Source: Massariosphaeria phaeospora
Taxonomy: Eukaryota; Ascomycota; Dothideomycetes; Pleosporales
Assembly (NCBI GenBank): GCA_011032825.1
Contig: JAADJZ010000007.1
Span: forward strand, 930,001 to 994,000
Direction: 5' to 3'
Length of the DNA stretch: 64,000 nucleotides
The position numbers and the translations under genes are program-made. The stretch's first letter is position 1. Every line of letters begins with the position of its first letter. Shown in pieces: positions 42,524-52,920 of the stretch. The notes below the pieces were generated by a model. It searched no databases. It was not told the DNA's origin and worked only from the letters and a program-made list of their open reading frames with translations.

Positions 42524-43408
42524 ATGATTTCCCCTGCCTCCGCAGTTGCCCTGCTCGCGGCCCTTGCCGCCACGACATCCGCCCACACCGAAGTCAAAAC
42601 GTGGACGATTGGTGGACAGACATACGCGGGTTTCCGCGATGAGTACAAAACTGATCCAGGCAACGGGTCTCCCGCCTGGTTGACCAACCAAGGCTGGGGC
42701 CACACGCCTATTTATGGCTCCGCCATGAACTCGGAAGACATCATCTGCCACGAGCAAGCCGTCTCATCCAAACACTCCGCCCCAGCTGCTGCTGGATCTT
42801 CAGTCAGCATGGAATGGTATCATATAGGTGCACCTAAAGGAGCCTGCCCCAAAGAAAACCAGGACGAGGAGGGCTGGGACTGCAGCCACCACGGCTTCAC
42901 CGCCACATACATGGCGCCCTGCTACGGCCCCTGTGCGGACGTCGACAAGACCTCGCTCAAATTCTTCAAGATTTCCGAAAAGGGGCTGATCGACTTCGAG
43001 GGCCGCTACAAAGAGACCGGAAGGTGGGGCACTGACGTGACGATGTACGAGAACGGCAACGTCAACACCGTCACTATCCCGGGGAACATTCCCAGCGGCG
43101 AGTACGTCTTCCGCACTGAGGTGTGGTCGTTCCACAACAGTGGCGACGGCAATGTGGCGGAAGCCCAGGCCTGGCCTCAGTGTGCCAACATCAAGGTCAC
43201 CGGTGGAGACGATTCTGCAGGGATGCCAGAAGGCAAACCGGCTATGAAACTATACTCCCCGAAGGATCCGATGATGATGTACAATATTTACCTTGCGGGT
43301 CACGCCACTGAAGTTCCGGTCCCCGGTCCCCCCATGTTCAATGCGGGCTCTGGCAACACCAAGGCTCGCCGGGCTCACCGGTCTCACTCAAGGGCCTTCT
43401 CTTCTTAG
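42524..43408 (+). CDS. AA9 lytic polysaccharide monooxygenase (former GH61)
   Basis: Single exon, 294 residues. Signal peptide 1-20 (AVALLAALAATTSA) leaves His21 as the mature N-terminus, the first ligand of the copper histidine brace (HTEVKTWTIGG). The second brace His is His122 or His123 in CSHHGFTATYMAPC. Gln215 precedes W217-P-Q-C220, where characterised AA9 enzymes carry the axial Tyr (Y-P-Q-C); Cys75 and Cys220 match the conserved disulfide. AA9 enzymes oxidatively cleave cellulose or hemicellulose outside the cell. No CBM1; a 60-residue basic Ser/Arg/His-rich tail ends the protein. The Trp for Tyr swap may alter copper chemistry. Confidence 0.88.
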   Translation: MISPASAVALLAALAATTSAHTEVKTWTIGGQTYAGFRDEYKTDPGNGSPAWLTNQGWGHTPIYGSAMNSEDIICHEQAVSSKHSAPAAAGSSVSMEWYHIGAPKGACPKENQDEEGWDCSHHGFTATYMAPCYGPCADVDKTSLKFFKISEKGLIDFEGRYKETGRWGTDVTMYENGNVNTVTIPGNIPSGEYVFRTEVWSFHNSGDGNVAEAQAWPQCANIKVTGGDDSAGMPEGKPAMKLYSPKDPMMMYNIYLAGHATEVPVPGPPMFNAGSGNTKARRAHRSHSRAFSS

Positions 43409-45069
43409 GATATCCTTCCTCCAGAGACGACCCCACGGACTAGATAAAGTTTTCGTGACGAGTGCAAGCACCAAGTCCGGAACTTCTAGTGCTGGGTCGA
43501 TTGAAGCAGACTTGGACATAGTTGGAATGTCTCTCTGCGCGGCTGGTTCCTTATTTTCTTCGATGCTTTAGCATTTTCTCCATGTACATATTGTACTCAC
43601 TTTCTCCATACCACGTCAGTGTGCAAGCTCACATTGGTTACAAAATACATTTTGGAATTTTCTCCTCACTTTCTCTCTTCTGTTTGTGATGTATTCAATA
43701 GACTGACATGTAAACGTCCCTATCGGAGTGCATTCAAGCGTCAGAGCTCGTCATCTGCAGATAATCAACACTTGAGCATGCGATCTAATAAACGCGCCAC
43801 CGGCCATCATATCGACTAGCTAGGAAGCCGCATGCGGGAACGACGGAGAAGGGCCGACAACGTTGGAACTCAGTGGGCGGCTGGCGAGGAGAGCGAACTG
43901 CTTACTACATTAAGCGTCTTACATACGCTGGATCATTTATCACCAGCATCTCTTGTACTGTTTTTAAGTTTCTGTAAGCCGTGCTATACTTGCTGCCTGT
44001 ATAGGAGATCCTAGATATGATTATTAGCTGCGTGCGTAAAGTGTACAGTAGAGAGCCGCGACAGTACCTCGGCAAGGTAAAGTGCACAGAACTTCTAGAA
44101 TTGGATATAGTGTACATAAGATGTGATGGGTTACATGTAATACGCCGCTTACCATTTAAGAGAGTCGCAGGCTACCTTCTGTGGGTGCATGGCATCAGCG
44201 CAGGTTGATATGGGGTGTTTCAGGTCGGGACGAAGACGATGTCGAAAAGTAGGTTGCCGACGCTAACCCAATTCAGACCTAGCTCCAACAAGAAGCCTTT
44301 CAACAGATAATGTAACAGCAACTGCAATAGTTCAATCGACGCGGCACTTCGAGCACTATTTGACCCTGGATATACACTAGAAAATACACAGATATACATA
44401 CAAGCACAATCCAGCTCAGCTCGCATCACCTTACCAATACAGACAGAAAGACAATACAGTGAGAAATCTTTTTTTCTATGCCAGGAGTGTACCTACGTAT
44501 CGAGGCATCACGGTAAGATCATCAAAGTGAGGACTGAAACCTCCTTACCTTTGATCTCACCTTGGCAAAGCAAAGTTTGACTTTGTCGGCGCTGTGATGC
44601 TTATATACCTACCCGCCGCCAAGAGAGAGTCAAGGAAATAAATAAACCCGTAATGAATACATGCTGAAGAAAATCGGCCTTTTGCCCTACCCTTCCAAGC
44701 GGCTGTCATGTCTTCTAGTGAGGTGTGATCGCACAGAGACATGGTTCGGCGGTATGCTGTAAGAGGGGCTTGTACGCGAGCCCGTGTAGTGCCATACCTG
44801 ACGGACGGACTCAGGATTGGAGTGCTGGAGGGTGGATCTGAGGCGATGTCGAGTAAAACGTGGTATGGAGAAGTCGAAGTCGAGGGCGTCTGCCAGAGTT
44901 GAGCGCAGAGATCATGCTTACCCTATCGATCAAAGGCGATAAGCTGATAAGTTGCAGGTGTTGAACTTCTCCTTACCCTCGGCGGTGAAAAAGGGTTAGA
45001 CGAACAAGGCGAAGAAAAGGAAGGTAACCTTTGACAAACCCATGAGCGTACCAAGCTAGACGTGGAAGC
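43409..45069. other. Intergenic between convergent genes, 1.66 kb
   Basis: 3' flanks of the LPMO and U1-70K genes. Only short open frames without motifs occur on either strand. No repeats or RNA genes recognised. Confidence 0.4.
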
Positions 45070-46272
45070 TTAGTACCTGCGTCGCTGTCTCGATTCGTCG
45101 TAGTTATCGCCCTCGAAGCCTCGTTTCCGGGAGCCATAGCTGTCGTCTCGACCACCATACGAACCATCGCGGTCACGATCGCGCGGAGCTGCTCGATCCC
45201 GATTGCCGAGGGGTTCGTTGTTGGCGCCACTCGATCCTCGATCGCTGGGGCCGCGTCTGTCGTCTCCAAAGCGTCCTCCACCGCCGCCGCCAAACCCGCC
45301 TCCTCGACCGCCCCGGGGTCCTGAAGGTGCGCCATCAGGGGGACCATAGCCATTCGACTGGTAGCCAATGCCACCCCGGCCACCATAACCACCACCGCTG
45401 GCTCCTCGTCCACCCCCAAACCCGCTACCGCCGCGGAAGGCTCCTCGTTCGCCACCAAAACCGCCTCCTCGACCACCACGGAAGGGCGCGCCACCGCGAC
45501 CGCCACCAAAACCGCCCGGTCCGGCTGGGGGGCCGAAATTTCCGGGTCCGTTAGGACGCGCGACCGGGCCTTTGGTGTAGCCACGTCCGCCGAGTCCTCC
45601 ACCGTAACGACGAGGGCGCCATCCAGAGACAGTGCGGCCACGCTCGACGTCAACGCACACGCGTCGGTCTTTGATACGGATGCCATCAGTCTCCTTGTAG
45701 GCGGCCTTCATGTCCTTCTCGCGCTCATACACGATGAAGGCATACCCACGCTTGCGCTTCTTCAGCGGCGCGTCCTCGGGTGCGGTGACGTCTTCTACGA
45801 TTCGAATTCGCTCAATCGGGCCGTAACGTCCGAATTCACGTTCGAGGTCATCGGAGGTGGTGTTGAAGGCTAGGCGCGCGACAAACAGTGTCTTGAACGC
45901 ATCGCCTTGCACCTTGGGGTCTTCGCTTGGTTTGTCTGTGGAAGTTAGCTTTGAACGATAACCCCACTCCGCAGAGCACTGGTGACATCTAAGCGACCGT
46001 GATGTCGTACATTCGTGGATGCCTTCGGCGAGCATCCTCTCTTGTTTCTCGCGCTTTTCCTGCTTCTTGCGATCGCGCTTCTGCAGCCAGCTGTCGGTAG
46101 GCACATAGCCATCGTTATCCTTGTACTCGCGAAGCGCTTGCATATACTGCCCAATGCCGCCGATTTTGGGTGTGTGGCGGTTTTCGGGAGCGTGGTCTGA
46201 GGGGTCTACCCAGCGTAGCGGCGGACGCGGCGCAAAGAGGTTCAGAAGCCCATGCGGGAGTTTGTCTGTCAT
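45070..46272 (-). CDS. U1 small nuclear ribonucleoprotein 70 kDa, 2 exons
   Basis: Exons 46272-46011 and 45935-45070 give 375 residues once a 75-bp intron (45936-46010; GTACGA, branch GCTAAC, acceptor CACAG) is removed. The splice restores GIHEYKPSEDPKVQGDAFKT, the canonical junction before the RRM. N-terminal U1-70K region (LPHGLLNLFAPRPPLRWVDP), helical KKQEKREKQER, RRM at about 101-180 with RNP2 LFVARL and RNP1 RGYAFIVY, then a long RGG/Gly-rich tail ending in RQRRRY. It binds U1 snRNA stem-loop 1 and defines 5' splice sites. The intron is a multiple of three and stop-free, so retention would add 25 residues in frame. Confidence 0.93.
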   Translation of the reverse strand: MTDKLPHGLLNLFAPRPPLRWVDPSDHAPENRHTPKIGGIGQYMQALREYKDNDGYVPTDSWLQKRDRKKQEKREKQERMLAEGIHECTTSRSLRCHQCSAEWGYRSKLTSTDKPSEDPKVQGDAFKTLFVARLAFNTTSDDLEREFGRYGPIERIRIVEDVTAPEDAPLKKRKRGYAFIVYEREKDMKAAYKETDGIRIKDRRVCVDVERGRTVSGWRPRRYGGGLGGRGYTKGPVARPNGPGNFGPPAGPGGFGGGRGGAPFRGGRGGGFGGERGAFRGGSGFGGGRGASGGGYGGRGGIGYQSNGYGPPDGAPSGPRGGRGGGFGGGGGGRFGDDRRGPSDRGSSGANNEPLGNRDRAAPRDRDRDGSYGGRDDSYGSRKRGFEGDNYDESRQRRRY

Positions 46273-46530
46273 GGCGTAGGGACTGTCGGGCTACGCGCCA
46301 ATCGAGAATGATGCAAGACTTCGATGGTACGCCGTAGAGAGGGTGGGGAGTTGAGAGGGTGAGTGAACGAGATCGAGGCCGCTGTGGTTCCGTGGGAGAT
46401 TCGACTCTTAGCGTTGCCTTGGCGCGTTTGGCTGCCTAGCACGTGACTGCGCAAAGCTTGGCATGCTGGGAACTCTGGAGAGTCGACCAGACCTGTGCGG
46501 GTGAACGCATTCACATCCACGGCGCCCAGC

Positions 46531-47006
46531 ATGCCTCTATCGGCCATCAGGACAGTCGCAAAGCCCCAGGTACGTGGTTTCCAAGATCCAAATCCCAATC
46601 AACCTACAGAGTGGCCCTAATTGCCCGACAGAATGGCGTCGGCGCCTTCATCCTCCAGTGCAAGAAGCTCTCCTTCCACTACTGCGACTGGGCCGGTTCC
46701 TCCCGCGGCATGAACGCCTTCATCAAGTCCTCGCTCCCCGATTTCGCGAAGCGCAACCCGCAAATCGAAATATCCGTCTCTCCGCGACCGAACAGACACC
46801 CCGTGATAATAGGACAATACATCAACGGCCGGGAGAAAGCAATCTGTGTCCGGAGGTTGACGAATGAGCAAGTCAGGCAGAAGGCAGAGCTGCTGAGAGA
46901 TGCGAGTGGAGAGAAGAACAAGAGGGTGACGAAGCCGGTGACTAGTGTGAACGAGAGTGTCAGAGGTATCTGGAGTCCGTTCCATGGGGCAAAGATACAG
47001 ATATAG
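46531..47006 (+). CDS. MRPL51: Mitochondrial large-subunit ribosomal protein mL43 (MRPL51), 2 exons
   Basis: Exons 46531-46569 (13 codons) and 46632-47006 (62-bp intron GTACGT...CGACAG) encode 137 residues. The junction yields MPLSAIRTVAKPQNGVGAFI, matching the usual N-terminus of the family. Core motifs: CKKLSFHYCDWAGSSRGM, FIKSSLPDFAKRNPQIEI, RHPVIIGQYINGREKAI. It is the L51/S25/CI-B8 thioredoxin-like ribosomal protein of the mitoribosome. It shares a 258-bp promoter region with U1-70K on the opposite strand. Confidence 0.93.
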
Positions 47007-47327
47007 TTGGGCGACTGGGTGTACCATAGAGAGGGGGAAACCACGAGCCACAGACAACCGCCATGGCCATCTCGAGTTGTGGTCGAGCACAGGTCGCGTA
47101 TTCGAAACAGCATAGCGGGCGCAATCGGACGTGTGTATCATCAGTAGTGGGGACTGTATAAAACCCGCAACAGGGAGGAGATTGGACACAAAGCTGAATT
47201 GCTCGTATTCTTTTCATTGCACTTATACCCCCCGCTTTGAGGCATTGGACACACAAGCTCCTAGGTTCAGAAACTCGTCACCCGCCCTGATCCACCAAGT
47301 CTAGAGTCGAGCGCCACTCATATGATT
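47007..47327. other. Short intergenic between convergent genes
   Basis: 3' ends of mL43 and triosephosphate isomerase converge here. Nothing further seen. Confidence 0.4.
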
Positions 47328-48244
<917 letters not shown>

Positions 48245-48942
48245 CTTGGCGGTTGGTTCGTGATATCGGTTTAGTAAACTGTACGGGAAATGCTGGGTGT
48301 AAGTGTAGAGGATCGTGAGATACTGTGTTGTTGGGATCAGAAGTGTTGGCGGGGTACGATGGAGGGGCAGCTGGGCAAGCTGAAGTTTTCGGCGAGCACC
48401 GGACTTGCTTTTGGCACGGCCGTAGTCGGAAAGCGAAGAAGGCGTGATAACTACTGATCCATGGATACCTTTACTCAGGCGTAAACTTCGGGTCGTGATT
48501 ATGGTATCTTGTCCTTATTGAGGGGCGCTCCTTCCTATACGGCAAGTAATTTCGTTTGCACCTACACAGCGCCTGATAACTCCTTTTCTTGAACCAATAC
48601 CTTGTCTAGCGCTCTACAAAGGGTTCTTTCCAACAGGATAGCAATGTATAGCACTTTGGATGTGAGTGTCTATCGTATGGTCTCATCGTTGGGTACCTAC
48701 TGGGCCCGGCGTTGCAGCAGAGTCCCATCTGTTTTTCTAATACCTACAGTTGCAGACTTGCAATGTCTGCCAGGATGACGGCAGGTATGCTCTTCTGGAT
48801 ATACAGTTAACCCCCTGCCATCACTCCTTCATGTCGTCGCGAGCGGTTGGCAAATCTTGCAGGTTTACACGATATCATTCGTTTTCATTAGCTTGACCAC
48901 CAACTCATTCCGTATCCCTCCTCGATGTTCTTGCTCCAGTCC
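48245..48942. other. Intergenic, 0.7 kb
   Basis: TPI promoter and 3' flank of the uracil phosphoribosyltransferase gene (both minus strand). No gene or notable repeat seen. Confidence 0.4.
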
Positions 48943-49801
48943 TCATTTGCCAATGGTCAGATAGAGCCTATCTCCAACGTCGCCCAATCCTGGCTTTATC
49001 ATGCCTTTCTCGTCGACATCCTCATCGCACCCACCGACCCACACCTCTACACCCTCCTCCCACTCCCCACAGGCCTTTTCGAGTCCCGTCTCCGTAGCTA
49101 GCACCGCTACCACGATGATCCTCTTCACGCCCCAGTCCTTCAGCGTGTCGATGGCGGCACACGCGGTAGCTCCGGTCGCAATGATAGGATCGACGACAAT
49201 GGCAAGCTCAGCTGGACCCCCAGCATTGGGATTCGTAGGGGTGGCGCTATGGTAAGGCAGGTTGTTGTAGTACTCCACTGGTTGCAGGGTTGACTTCTCG
49301 CGGTACAGGCCTAGATGGTGGACTGGGACGGGGCTTGGGAGGAGGGAAGATAGCGCCGGGACCATGGACAGACCGGACCGGAGAATGGGGACCAGGGAGA
49401 TGGCAGATGGAGCGGGCGAAGTGGTTTTGGTGGTGTAGGTATATCCGAGAGGTGACTTGTCCTGAGAGGGCTGTCAGTCACTATAGCATGAATACTAGGA
49501 TGTGTTGTGCGTTGTGGTGGAATGGAACAAACTTAAGTGAAGTTAGTGGTATAGGTGGGCGGCCAGGGATGCCCTTCGAACGATGGTCATACAAAGGGTT
49601 CAATGACACGGTGCAACTCACAGTTCCATCTTCCTTGGCCTTCAAGCCTGACGCGAGCGCCTCGTAGCCGACCATCAGGGCGATCTCATGCACGAGCGTC
49701 TGAACATCGCGCGAGCCCGTGGATGCCGACCGCAGCTGGGATAGCTTGGCCTGGAGGCACGGGTGGCTCGAAACGTGTGCGTTCCTGGGGAGGTTCGCCA
49801 T
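48943..49801 (-). CDS. FUR1: Uracil phosphoribosyltransferase, 2 exons
   Basis: Exons 49801-49622 and 49461-48943 with a 160-bp phase-0 intron (GTGAGT...CTCAG) give 232 residues. N-terminal segment (SRDVQTLVHEIALMVGYEAL), LVPILRSGLSMVPAL, and the PRPP-binding loop AIVVDPIIATGATACAAI (147-164) identify UPRTase; the C-terminal PGLGDVGDRLYLTIGK is the uracil-binding flank. It salvages uracil to UMP in the cytosol (the enzyme that activates 5-fluorouracil in fungi). The ATG at 49801 gives the typical LPRNAHVSSHPCLQAKLSQL start. Confidence 0.93.
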
Positions 49802-50257
49802 GAGGTGACGAGATATCACAGTCGATATATGTTACAGCTGGGGGCGGGGGTCAGGCACGGGTATATCTAAGATGCATGGTGATATCTAGCGGCGTGGCGC
49901 GCTGGCAGTTCCACAAAGGGTCGGCGGGCGGACCACCGGCATAACGCAAACGGTGCGGCGCATGAAGACGCCAGGGGCATCCTAGGGCGCGCATCTGGCG
50001 ATATAGCCATCCTGGCACGGTTTCTTGTTGTTGACATGAGTGTCACTATGGCCACCATGATTCATATCCCGCCTGTGCGCGAACGAGGCTTCTCGAGGCT
50101 GGCGCCGTCGCAAAAAACGCCGAGTATATCACCCCATTGACCTCGCTGGCCTTGCGTGGCAGGCCAAAGTCACTCTTTCGCACGCGTCACTCTTACGCGC
50201 CCCCACCTTCGGAACCCTTGGGAGAAGAGTTGCAGGTACCTGGTATGACAGGAGACG
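49802..50257. other. Divergent promoter between FUR1 and fluoride exporter
   Basis: 456 bp separate the two start codons. GC-rich near 49880-49990; no open frame of interest and no obvious TATA box. Confidence 0.4.
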
Positions 50258-52057
50258 ATGGCAGACGACGATTCGGGGTCGCCCAGCTTACGCGACTCGC
50301 ACTTCAACCAGCAGCGCTCATCGCTACGCTCCGACCGCTCATTGCGCACTCCGTCGCGACCACCGAGCGCGCATCTATTCCATGACTTCACTCTTGGAGA
50401 GGAGAGCGACATCCCGGCCGTGCCTGCGAGTCCGACACCCGCGCTTGTGATACCACGGCGGAAACAGAGTCTGGAGCGAGGGAGAAGAGGAGGCAGTAGA
50501 AGCCGTGCGAGCCACCGCCGCGGGAGCTCGCACAACACGGCGCGCAGTGGATCCAGAGGGAACATCGACGAGTTACTTGTACCCGAGCAGAACTGGTATG
50601 ACAACAATAAAGAGATCGAGGTCCAGCCGTCGGTTGAAGTCCGGCCCGAAAGAGGCCGCCGTTTCCAGCACAGCACGCTCGAGGAAGAGAGTGTCGTCTC
50701 AAGAGACACTAAGCGGCCACGACGGTCGAGACGGTCGTCGCTGCGATCGAGCCCGTTCAGTCGGCGAGGCACTCCAGCAACCGATCTGGAGATCACAGCC
50801 CTGCCCAGCATCCCCGACGCGTCTGGGTCAAATATGAACGAAAAGCTATCGTCGTCAAACGAATATGCACAGTCGAAGCCCACACTGCACCAGCAGCAAA
50901 TCTCTCGATACGCCACGCATCTGTACACCATCTCCTACCTCATTATCTTCTCGATACTAGGGACATTAGCACGCCTCAGTCTCCAATGGTTGACCTTCTA
51001 CCCCGGCGCGCCAATTACTTTCGCCGAACTATGGGCCAATGTTGCAGGGACGCTGCTCATGGGCTTCCTAGCAGAGGACAGCCGCTTCTTCCGCCTTGAA
51101 TGGGGCAATCAGGGGCCGACGTCCACAATTGCCGCCCTGGACGACGAAGAAACGGCTCCCGAAGAGGTGGCAGCAGCAAAAGCAATCCACTCGAGGGCGA
51201 AGAAAACGATTCCCCTCTACATCGGACTGGCCACCGGTTTCTGCGGTTCGTTTACAAGCTTCTCAAGTTTCATGCGCGACGTCTTCTTCGCGCTATCAAA
51301 CGACTTACCATCCCCGATTAATCACCCCTACCCTCCACCAGACCTACCCAACACATCTTCGACTATCTCTAGGAACGGTGGTCACTCGTTTATGGCGGTG
51401 TGTGCCATACTCTTAGTAACGATGGCGCTGTGCTACTCAGCTTTGAAAGCTGGAGCTCACATTGCTAATTTCCTCGATCCTTACACACCAACTCTTCCAT
51501 TTCGCGCGACCCGCAGATTCCTCGATCCTCTTATCGTCTTCGTGGCTTGGGGTGCCTGGATAGGGGCTGTAATCATGGCCATCTGGCCGCCTGACCGTCC
51601 AGGTGGATCCGAAAGCAAAGGAGACCGGGTGAACGAGACATGGCGCGGTCATGTTCTCTTTGCTTGCGTCTTTGCGCCCGTGGGGTGCTTGCTCCGCTTT
51701 TATGCTTCTCTCTACTTGAACCACTTCGTTGCGTCGTTCCCCCTCGGTACATTTGCCGTCAACATCTTCGGCACCGCGGTCCTGGGAATGGCGTTCGACT
51801 TGCAACATGTGAGCATCGGCACGTCTGGGGTGGGCGGAGGAAGAGTCGGGTGCCAGGTGTTGCAGGGGGTCATGGACGGGTTCTGTGGCTCGCTGACAAC
51901 GATCAGTACCTGGATTCTGGAGATACATGGGCTCAGGAAGGCCCATGGCTATTTTTACTCGCTTTCAAGTATAGGGGTGGGACTGGGGACGCTGGTTGCC
52001 ATTATGGGCAGTGTCAGATGGACGGTCGGGTGGTCGGCGCCTGTTTGTGGCGTTTAA
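50258..52057 (+). CDS. FEX1: Fluoride exporter FEX (fused double CrcB domain)
   Basis: Single exon, 599 residues. The first ~220 are hydrophilic, Ser/Arg-rich and probably cytosolic (SLERGRRGGSRSRASHRRGS). Two CrcB/Fluc-type domains follow: domain 1 with GTLARLSLQWL, ELWANVAGTLLMGFLAE and GFCGSFTSFSSFMRD (near 327); domain 2 with PVGCLLRFYASLYLN, LGTFAVNIFGTAVLGM and GFCGSLTTISTW (near 540). About nine membrane segments. In eukaryotes the two repeats of one chain form a dual-topology fluoride channel in the plasma membrane that protects against fluoride. Both repeats keep the Phe-box-type residues (SFTSFSS, LTTIST is weaker), consistent with one active pore. Confidence 0.93.
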   Translation: MADDDSGSPSLRDSHFNQQRSSLRSDRSLRTPSRPPSAHLFHDFTLGEESDIPAVPASPTPALVIPRRKQSLERGRRGGSRSRASHRRGSSHNTARSGSRGNIDELLVPEQNWYDNNKEIEVQPSVEVRPERGRRFQHSTLEEESVVSRDTKRPRRSRRSSLRSSPFSRRGTPATDLEITALPSIPDASGSNMNEKLSSSNEYAQSKPTLHQQQISRYATHLYTISYLIIFSILGTLARLSLQWLTFYPGAPITFAELWANVAGTLLMGFLAEDSRFFRLEWGNQGPTSTIAALDDEETAPEEVAAAKAIHSRAKKTIPLYIGLATGFCGSFTSFSSFMRDVFFALSNDLPSPINHPYPPPDLPNTSSTISRNGGHSFMAVCAILLVTMALCYSALKAGAHIANFLDPYTPTLPFRATRRFLDPLIVFVAWGAWIGAVIMAIWPPDRPGGSESKGDRVNETWRGHVLFACVFAPVGCLLRFYASLYLNHFVASFPLGTFAVNIFGTAVLGMAFDLQHVSIGTSGVGGGRVGCQVLQGVMDGFCGSLTTISTWILEIHGLRKAHGYFYSLSSIGVGLGTLVAIMGSVRWTVGWSAPVCGV

Positions 52058-52842
52058 TGAGATGGGATACTGTAATGCTAGGGACAAGCTGGGGCTTGAT
52101 GGGCGTGGATGTGTGCATGAATATGTGGGCGATGTCTGGACGAAACATGTACTCACCATGTGAGCCAATATACTGTATAACAGAGGGAGAACAGGAAATG
52201 ACAGCTAGCCAACCGATCTGGGGGAAGGGAACCGAGGGTCTTTGAACTGGTGGAGAGGAGTGTATCGAGGAGCTTGATATGTTGAAAGGATATGACCAAT
52301 GACGCTTTCATACCCAATTGAATTCCTCTACGAATACTTACCGTATGAACATGGTCGCCAGGCTGCTAAGGTATCCACGATGCGAAGGTACCTAATTCTA
52401 CCCGTTGCCGTTGGACAAATGTTGGGTACGGCAAGTCCCGCCGCCCGCCACCCAGCCGCTAGACGCCGTTCCTGGACCAGACTTCGACGAGCAACTCACC
52501 TCGGCCAGACTGGTTAGACAGACGCAAGTATGTGCGCATGGGGAACCACCTCTCGAGGACAGGGGAGCATCTCTAGTCGCGCGAAGTCGAAAGAAGTCGA
52601 ACGAAGAGCGCAGCCGGCCGCGCCTGCAGCGATCCTTGGCCTCCGCTGCAGTGGCGTGCCAGGCTGCCAGGCTGCCAGGCTGCCAGCCCTACGGAATGCC
52701 CAGCGTAACATGTTGGCCACGACAGGCCGCAGCGCGCGCGTGCTCTTGCGGCCGACCGCGATGGCTGACTTCACTGCACACTTCGCTGCACACTCCGCCA
52801 GAGAGGCACACATACGCTCCTTTCCGCGCCCGCCACTCTGCT

Positions 52843-52892
<50 letters not shown>

Positions 52893-52920
52893 GCATGCAT
52901 TCTTTTAGCCGCGTATCACT
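52058..52920. other. Intergenic, 0.86 kb, upstream of DOT1
   Basis: 3' flank of FEX and DOT1 promoter. Contains three tandem TGCCAGGC-type octamers (about 52657-52684) and the CA microsatellite listed at 52848-52890. An in-frame TAG lies 18 bp upstream of the DOT1 ATG. Confidence 0.5.
52848..52890 (+). repeat. (CA)21 microsatellite in the DOT1 leader
   Basis: Uninterrupted CA dinucleotide run of 43 nt, ending 30 bp before the DOT1 start codon, followed by GCGCATGCAT. Alternating purine/pyrimidine sequence of this kind is length-unstable and can adopt Z-DNA (general knowledge). Confidence 0.97.

Noticed and set aside
44973..45686. 237-codon minus-strand frame (Ala/Val-rich) overlapping U1-70K
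   Set aside because: Out-of-frame reading of the Gly-rich U1-70K tail; no independent evidence.
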